Assembly (NCBI GenBank): GCA_016200545.1 | Contig: JACQEO010000023.1 | Location: forward strand, 1-48,837 | Origin: Deltaproteobacteria bacterium | GTDB taxonomy: Bacteria > Desulfobacterota > Binatia > UTPRO1 | Direction of reading: 5' to 3' | Length of the DNA: 48,837 bases | Shown here: positions 43,728 through 48,837 of the stretch, in pieces | Layout: every line of letters starts with the position of its first letter | How positions within the stretch are numbered: position 1 is the first letter of the stretch | Program-made: the position numbers and the translations under genes | The notes under the pieces: generated by a model | Told to the model about the DNA's origin: nothing | The model's input: only the letters and a program-made list of their open reading frames with translations | The model's database searches: none

Positions 43728-45125
43728 TCAACGCACGACGAAGAGGAACTCGGAGATCTGGTCGGACGGGGTACCCGCCTCGCTACCACGCACCTGCACG
43801 CGGTAGGTGCCTGTCGCGAGCTCGTCCGTACGCATCCTGATCTCGACGGGCTCGGCTGATGCGGATCGGAACGTCTCGCGTGCCGCGTCCTTGCCGCCGG
43901 GACCCACGACCTGGACCTCGACGCCCTGAGCCGCCGGCGGCAGGGCGCTTGGTGGGAGGCGAAGCGAGACACCGCTAGCAAGGTCGCTGAGCTGAACCTC
44001 TGGTGTGCGATCGGGAGCAAGCACGATCGCGCGCCACAGCTCGTCGGGTCCAGCCTTTCGCAATCCACTGATGGTGCTCCCGATGGCGGGTGGTCGGGCA
44101 CGCCTTACGTCCGCATCCTCGCGCGGCTCCTCAGTATCGGCGAATCCGAGCACGTGCGGCTCGCCCGAGTCGCCGTCGGTGTGGGTCGGGCCGTCGAGCG
44201 CCCCCGACGCTTCCATCTCTTCTTGCGTGTCTGCCGACCCGTTCTCGCTGCCATCGGCGACGCTCGACTTCTTCGCCATCGCGTCCACATCGGCCGCCGG
44301 ACCCGTCGGGAGGGATTTCTCCAGTGCCATCTCTCTCGTGAGTACCGGTGGCTCGGCGACAGCCATGGGAGGTGCGCCTGCCGGCACGGACGCGGCTCGG
44401 CTCCCAGTCGTCCGGGGCGTGCCTCCGCCCGTTCGGGCCAGTCCTCCCGATTGCTCAAGGGGATGCTCGGCGGCACGCGGCTGCGTGCGAGTTGCTGCCA
44501 GGCGGGAGTCTTCTTCGCTTGGTGGGGGGGCCTTGTTCGCAGCCCTCGTAGGGTGGTCGTCGGCTCCGCGGATCGGGCGTGGTTCGCGATTCGCGAGCTC
44601 CGGTGGCTGCGCTTCTCTTAAGGCAGGCTGCGCCACAAGGGGTGCGGTACGGCGAAGCTGCATCAGCAGGGCGGGATACAACAGGACGAGGACGAGCGCG
44701 TACGCGAACGCGGGATGCCACACGACCGCCCGTAGCCAGGACGGAAGCTCACGGGTGAAATTCCACGACCGTGCACGCTGCTGGGCGGCGGGCCGCCGGA
44801 GAGCGGAGAAGTCGAACCCTCGCAGTGCCCTCAGCTCGTCGGCGCACGCGTGGCAGCATGCGAGGTGTTCTTCGATCGAGCGCAGCTGCACGGGTTGCAG
44901 CGCCGCGCGGTGCTCCTCGTAGCTCAGAAGAAGCTCCTTGGAGGGATGAGAGGCGCTCGCGCCCTCCCCGGACTGGAGCTCCAGCTGCAGCTCCGTCCAC
45001 ACCTGGACCTCGCACGCACAATCCGGACATGCGGGATAGTGCTCGCGAAACTCGGCCCACGTCGGATCGCGCGGATCGATCACGAACGCTGCCAGGTCTC
45101 GCTCGAATGCCTTGCGACAGATCAC
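43728..45125 (-). CDS. Zinc-finger anti-sigma factor with a large periplasmic domain
   Basis: 465 residues from a GTG at 45125. Two zinc-finger motifs lie in the cytoplasmic part: EHYPACPDC (about 28) and EEHLACCHAC (about 84), the second being a typical zf-HC2 anti-sigma site. One membrane segment (PAFAYALVLVLLYPALLMQL) follows. A low-complexity Pro/Ala/Glu linker of about 200 residues leads to a beta-rich terminal domain (GVEVQVVGPGG, then ELATGTYRVQVRG). It should bind and hold the ECF sigma encoded just upstream until an envelope signal releases it. Confidence 0.75.
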   Translation of the reverse strand: MICRKAFERDLAAFVIDPRDPTWAEFREHYPACPDCACEVQVWTELQLELQSGEGASASHPSKELLLSYEEHRAALQPVQLRSIEEHLACCHACADELRALRGFDFSALRRPAAQQRARSWNFTRELPSWLRAVVWHPAFAYALVLVLLYPALLMQLRRTAPLVAQPALREAQPPELANREPRPIRGADDHPTRAANKAPPPSEEDSRLAATRTQPRAAEHPLEQSGGLARTGGGTPRTTGSRAASVPAGAPPMAVAEPPVLTREMALEKSLPTGPAADVDAMAKKSSVADGSENGSADTQEEMEASGALDGPTHTDGDSGEPHVLGFADTEEPREDADVRRARPPAIGSTISGLRKAGPDELWRAIVLAPDRTPEVQLSDLASGVSLRLPPSALPPAAQGVEVQVVGPGGKDAARETFRSASAEPVEIRMRTDELATGTYRVQVRGSEAGTPSDQISEFLFVVR

Positions 45126-45200
45126 GATCGGGTCCTGCGGCTCGGGAACGGAGCCGGCGGTGCGCTTACCTCAAAGGTCGACCGCGGAGCTGGCTTTGGA

Positions 45201-45767
45201 TCACTGCGCACGATCGACGCCCTCCCGGAGTCGCCTGCGGAGGGTCGAGAGCCCCGTCTTGAGGCGACGCTTCATCGTCCCGAGCGGAATCCCCGTCTCG
45301 GCGGCGACGGTCTCGTACGTCTTCCCCTGGCGATAGATGCCGTCGAAGACACGCTGCTCGTCGGCCGGCAGATCGCCGACGGCCGCCCAGACGTCGGCGG
45401 CACGCTCGTCTCGTGGCGATCGCGACTCCTGCAGGAGGGTGTCCTCGGTCAGCTCCTCACCCCAGGGCAGCGTTTCCTTCTCGCGGCGGCGGAGTCGCAG
45501 CTTGAGGCGGTCGACGAACTTGTTCCGCGTGATGACGCGGACGTACGCGAGGAGCGCGCGGGGGTCGCGCAGCCGTCCTCGCTGCGCGTTCTCGACGATC
45601 GACAGCACGATCTCCTGCCGGAGATCGTCCCACTCATCCTGAAAGTCATAGGCGCGAAGGCGCGTCAGGTAGCCGGTGATCAACCCGTTGAGCTTGAGCA
45701 GGGCGAGGTGGTCGCCGTCCAGGAGCCGATCCAGGATCCGGATCCAGTCCTCCGGCCGGTCCTTCAT
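45201..45767 (-). CDS. ECF-family RNA polymerase sigma factor
   Basis: 188 residues. The sigma-2 region (LNGLITGYLTRLRAYDFQDE, then WDDLRQEIVLSIVENA) is followed by sigma-4 (LPADEQRVFDGIYRQGKTYE, then VAAETGIPLGTMKRRLKTGL), with the helix-turn-helix that reads the -35 box. It lies 75 bases upstream of its anti-sigma gene in the same operon. Its target promoters cannot be named from this window; nearby envelope genes are candidates. Confidence 0.85.
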   Translation of the reverse strand: MKDRPEDWIRILDRLLDGDHLALLKLNGLITGYLTRLRAYDFQDEWDDLRQEIVLSIVENAQRGRLRDPRALLAYVRVITRNKFVDRLKLRLRRREKETLPWGEELTEDTLLQESRSPRDERAADVWAAVGDLPADEQRVFDGIYRQGKTYETVAAETGIPLGTMKRRLKTGLSTLRRRLREGVDRAQ

Positions 45768-45903
45768 GGTGCATGTGTCTTAGACCGGATGTTGCCACGA
45801 CAACAACCCCGCTCTGGCGGAGGCGAACGCGAGCGTGATCCGATTCGCGGAGCTGCGGCGACCTTGGATGTAAGGGGACGGTTAGCGGTTCGTCGGAGGG
45901 TCC

Positions 45904-47240
45904 ATGCGGTCAGCGAGTCATTGCGGTCCACCCGCTCCTGCTCCCGGGAGCCGTATTCGACGCTCCGTTCTCGTAGGTCTGACTTCACTGTTGATTGCGG
46001 GATGCGGAAGTGGCGGCGATCCCGAGGTGTTGCCTCCCAGCCTCACGGCATCCCCTACGCTCACTCTCTCACCAACCCTCGGCCCTACGCCAAACCCGAC
46101 ACCGACCATTGAGATGACCGGCTCGCCGCCCACCGCCGGCGCCACCGCGGGCCTCATCGCGCAGGGTGCGCGGATCTTCTTCCAGGAGACGTTCGGCGGA
46201 AACGGCCGCACCTGTGGCACGTGCCATCCCGCCGAGGCGGACTTCACGTTGACGCCCGAATTCATCGCCGCGCTTCCGGCCGACGATCCACTGTTCGTTG
46301 CTGAGCTCAACCCGGATCTCGCCGGCCTCGAGAACCCCGACCTGATGCGCAGCCGCGCGCTCATCCTCGAGAATATCGACGGATTTGACCAGCCTCCCGT
46401 CTTCAGGGGCGTGCCCCACATTTTCGACCTGGCGTTCACGGCCCCGTCGGCTGGAGCGGCAACGTCCCAAATCTCCGCGACTTTGCCGTGAACGCGATCG
46501 TCCAGCACTCCCCCCGCACGCTGAACCGCGTGTCCGGCGTCGATTTCCGGTTTCCGACTGAGCATGAACTGGATGCCCTCGAGGCATTCATGCTGTCCGT
46601 CGTTCTCCCTCCCGATCAGAACTTCGACGTCCAGGCGTTCATGACGTCTCCAGCGCAGCAGCGCGGGCTGGAACTCTTTTTCGGTCGGGCGAAGTGCGGC
46701 GAGTGCCACAACGGCCCGGTGCTTGCCGGTGGATCCTTCAATACCGGGATCGTGAATCTCCCGGTCAATACCACGCCTCCGTCCGCGTGCGACCCACCAT
46801 GTCCGGCGATCGGCCCACTCGAAGCCGGCGGTCAGCGTGAGTTCAACGTCCCCCCGCTCTTTGGGTTGAAGAACACCACGCCCTTCTTCCACGACAACTC
46901 GGTCGCGACGCTACACGATGCCGTCGCATTCTACACCAGTGCCCAGTTCAATGCGTCGCCCGGCGCGACGTTCGTCGGCGGAATTGAACTCTCCCCGGCC
47001 GAGATCAACGACATCACCGCGTTCCTCGAGGCGCTCACGACCTGCGGCAACGGCGTCGTGGATCACGGCGAGCAGTGCGACGACGGGAACGCGGCGAGCG
47101 GGGACGGCTGCCGTCCCAACTGCACCATCGAGGTCTGCGGCGATGGAGTCGTGGACCCCCAGGAGGCCTGCGACGACGGGAACGCGAGCGATAGCAGCGG
47201 ATGCGAGGGGAGCTGTCTGAGCCTACGACCGAACCGGTGA
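45904..47240 (+). pseudogene. Di-heme peroxidase-like lipoprotein with Cys-rich tail, split by one frameshift
   Basis: GGAGGG precedes the ATG. The first frame gives the lipobox LLIAGC, a Thr/Pro spacer and heme site CGTCH. It ends wrongly after [17 protein letters not shown] frame shifted by one base continues [20 protein letters not shown], the expected sequence, so one base is missing near 46443-46447. The second part has heme site [25 protein letters not shown] (peroxidase/MauG-type) and two Cys-rich repeats, [16 protein letters not shown] and [16 protein letters not shown]. If the shift is real the C-terminal half is lost; if it is a sequencing error, this is an intact di-heme enzyme of about 445 residues with a surface-type tail. 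Confidence 0.75.
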
Positions 47241-47366
47241 ACGTAAAGATGCATGTGATGCGAAGCGCTATCGCCCCACAGTGCCTCACTCTACTTCGCC
47301 CTCTTGCGACCAGGGGGTTTGGCCTGGCCGCGTCGGACGAGGGAAAGCCAGCCGCTAAGGGCTTGC

Positions 47367-48699
47367 TAAGAAATAAGGTTTACAATTGACGCTTGGTCCG
47401 CGTCCGTGCGTGCGCCGGCGGCGGTGCCAGGGTGTAGTTCCACTCCGGGTGGAACGCGTGGGGTGTGAGCTGGAGATCGCGCATCGCGCCGGCGGAGATC
47501 TTCGTACCGACCGCGTACGCGCGCGTGTCGAGCAACGCCTTGACCCTCAGCCCGCTGCGGGTGCGCGTGTGGCCAATCAGATTCACGACCGTCGCGTAGC
47601 TCACCAACGGCGTCCCCTTCCAGTTCATGCTGATGAACGAGAAGAGGCGGTGCTCGATCTTGTTCCACTTGCTGGTGCCGGGCGGGTAGTGCGCGACCGT
47701 GATCGGGACGCCGATCTCGGTGGCCAGCGCGTGCAGCTGCACCTTCCAGGCCCGCAACCGATTGCCGTTGCTGCCGCCAGCGTCGGCGCAAATCAGCAGG
47801 CGCGCGGCGCGCGGATAGGTCTTCTTGCCCAGCCACTGCCACCACCGGCGGATGCTCGCCACCGCAAACGCCGCCGTGTCGTGCGTCATGCCCACGTTCA
47901 CGAGCGCCCGATCCTGGGCCACATCATAGGTCCCGTACGGAATCGCCTTGCCTTCTCCGAGAGGCGGGAAGTCGTGGGTGCAGACCGGCCGCGGCCGCCC
48001 CGTCGGTCGCCACGTCCGGCCCGCATTTTTAAAGGCTCCCACGAGCTCCTTCTTCTTCGTGTCGACGGAGATCACCGGATCCCCGGTGCGCATGAAGGCT
48101 TTCACCGCGGTGTTGATGTAGCGGAACTGCGCGTCGCGGTCGGGATGCTGCGGCCCCTCGAGGATCTTCACGTTGGCCTGCAGCGAATACCCCCAGTCGT
48201 GCAGCCAGCGCGCGACCGTGACCCCGGTCATGGGAAACCCCCGCCGCGTCACTTCCTCCGCGATGACGCGGGTCGATTTGCTCGTCCATTTGAGCAAGCT
48301 CATCGGGTCGCCCGCCGTCGTCTCCTCCAGAATGCGCGTCAGCGCGCGGTCCACGCCCGGCTGCACCTCCTCGATGCGCTTCCGCCCGCCGCCGACGCGG
48401 CGAATCCGGCCGCCCTCCACCAGTGCCACCGGGCGCGGCCGCTGCAATTCCGCCGCCCCTTTGGTGATGGTCGGACGCGACATGCCGGTGAGGTGGCACA
48501 GACGACTGATGCCACCCCGTCCGAGGGCCAGGGCCCGCTCGGCCACGAACAGCCGCGCCTGCGCCTCGTTCAAGGTCCCGAGCACCTTGAGCCAGCGCTT
48601 CTCCGTCCCCGAGACCAACGCCTTCGCCGCCACGCGCCCATACTCTCGCACGGTCCGCAGTGTAGACCAATGCGCGAGAAGTGTAAATGTTATTTCTTA
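47367..48699 (-). mobile_element. ISAzo13-type insertion sequence
   Basis: Imperfect inverted repeats bound the element. TAAGAAATAA-GG-TTTACA (47367-47384) corresponds inverted to 48682-48699, differing only at the two central bases. The transposase fills nearly all of the 1333 bases. No clear target duplication was found next to the ends. Confidence 0.65.
47380..48651 (-). CDS. ISAzo13-family transposase
   Basis: 423 residues, full length. An N-terminal helix-turn-helix (LCHLTGMSRPTITKGAAELQ) is followed by the DDE domain: ISVDTKKKELVGAF (first Asp), LICADAGGSNGNR (second Asp) and PPGTSKWNKIEHRLFSFIS (Glu). The frame is open without damage, so the enzyme may be active. The stop codon lies in the left inverted repeat. 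Confidence 0.85.
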   Translation of the reverse strand: MREYGRVAAKALVSGTEKRWLKVLGTLNEAQARLFVAERALALGRGGISRLCHLTGMSRPTITKGAAELQRPRPVALVEGGRIRRVGGGRKRIEEVQPGVDRALTRILEETTAGDPMSLLKWTSKSTRVIAEEVTRRGFPMTGVTVARWLHDWGYSLQANVKILEGPQHPDRDAQFRYINTAVKAFMRTGDPVISVDTKKKELVGAFKNAGRTWRPTGRPRPVCTHDFPPLGEGKAIPYGTYDVAQDRALVNVGMTHDTAAFAVASIRRWWQWLGKKTYPRAARLLICADAGGSNGNRLRAWKVQLHALATEIGVPITVAHYPPGTSKWNKIEHRLFSFISMNWKGTPLVSYATVVNLIGHTRTRSGLRVKALLDTRAYAVGTKISAGAMRDLQLTPHAFHPEWNYTLAPPPAHARTRTKRQL

Positions 48700-48705
48700 T
48701 TGAGC

Positions 48706-48837
48706 GCTGCATAAGTAATAGAAATCTCCACGCCCGCGTGGTACCCTGCGGGCATGAGACCCCAGGGCAGTGCGGCGGAGTTGGAGCGGCGGCGGCGGCG
48801 GGCGATCCGACTGCTGGAGGGCGGGCAGTCGCTGTCG
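48706..48837 (+). mobile_element. Left end of an IS630-family element (continues beyond the window)
   Basis: The 19 bases 48706-48724 are the exact inverse of the end of the IS630 remnant at 38046-38064. About 30 bases later an IS630-type transposase starts. It lies only six bases from the ISAzo13 end. Confidence 0.65.
48754..48837 (+). CDS. IS630-family transposase, N-terminal 28 codons
   Basis: The frame begins MRPQGSAAELERRRRRAIRL and is cut by the window edge after GGQSLS. This is the usual start of IS630-type transposases, just before their helix-turn-helix. The remnant at 37531-38064 represents the opposite end of a related element. Confidence 0.6.
   Translation, partial: MRPQGSAAELERRRRRAIRLLEGGQSLS

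Overview
The window is GC-rich DNA of a Gram-negative bacterium. It encodes many exported lipoproteins, a complete MlaE/F/D-type lipid transporter with its lipoprotein, BamE-like and PqiC-like lipoproteins, multiheme c-type cytochromes, and several secreted Cys-rich proteins with Thr/Pro stalks or myxobacterial-type Cys-rich repeats. This mixture suggests a lineage around the former Deltaproteobacteria (Binatota- or Myxococcota-like). That placement is an inference from protein style, not from a marker-gene analysis. Both edges lie inside insertion sequences: IS1595-type at the left and IS630-type at the right.

Layout. 1-3.9 kb holds an IS1595 transposase start, a TIR/nucleoside-deoxyribosyltransferase-like protein, a frameshifted HNH endonuclease with a leaderless-looking promoter, and a cupin remnant. 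3.9-9.6 kb holds exported or membrane proteins and a MEST-like alpha/beta hydrolase. 9.8-11.7 kb is a ParE/GyrB-type topoisomerase. 11.9-15.9 kb holds two paralogous Cys-rich exported proteins with long Thr/Pro stalks and a shared upstream element. 16-19 kb holds a triple-repeat Cys-rich protein coupled to an O-methyltransferase, a toxin-antitoxin pair, and a deazaflavin-type reductase. 19.2-22.6 kb is the lipid-transport operon, followed by gpsA, dodecin and DUF1003 genes. 24.7-26.6 kb is a tetraheme cytochrome / HAMP / outer-membrane-protein-like operon.

27.7-29.0 kb and 32.3-37.1 kb carry the most interesting content. A 864-residue protein fuses a Ser/Thr kinase, a CHAT caspase-like protease, one membrane segment and a C-terminal HEAT-like domain. 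It overlaps by 4 nt a lipoprotein gene ending in a Cys motif. A second locus at 27.7-29.0 kb has the same HEAT-like domain as a stand-alone exported protein, again overlapping a paralogous lipoprotein by 4 nt. A third, decayed copy at 39.2-40.0 kb is a segmental duplication of the kinase locus from which about 2.94 kb, including the whole kinase-CHAT gene, was deleted at a short shared sequence. The likely picture is an envelope sensor (lipoprotein plus periplasmic HEAT domain) controlling a cytoplasmic kinase/protease. This is inference.

37-41 kb is a decayed accessory segment with fragments of an M48 peptidase, an IS630 transposase and a cytochrome, plus small unknown genes. 41-47 kb holds envelope lipoproteins, an M48 peptidase, an ECF sigma / zinc-finger anti-sigma pair, and a frameshifted di-heme peroxidase with Cys-rich tail repeats. 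47.4-48.7 kb is an intact-looking ISAzo13-type element, directly followed by the end of an IS630-type element. No rRNA, tRNA or CRISPR array was recognised.
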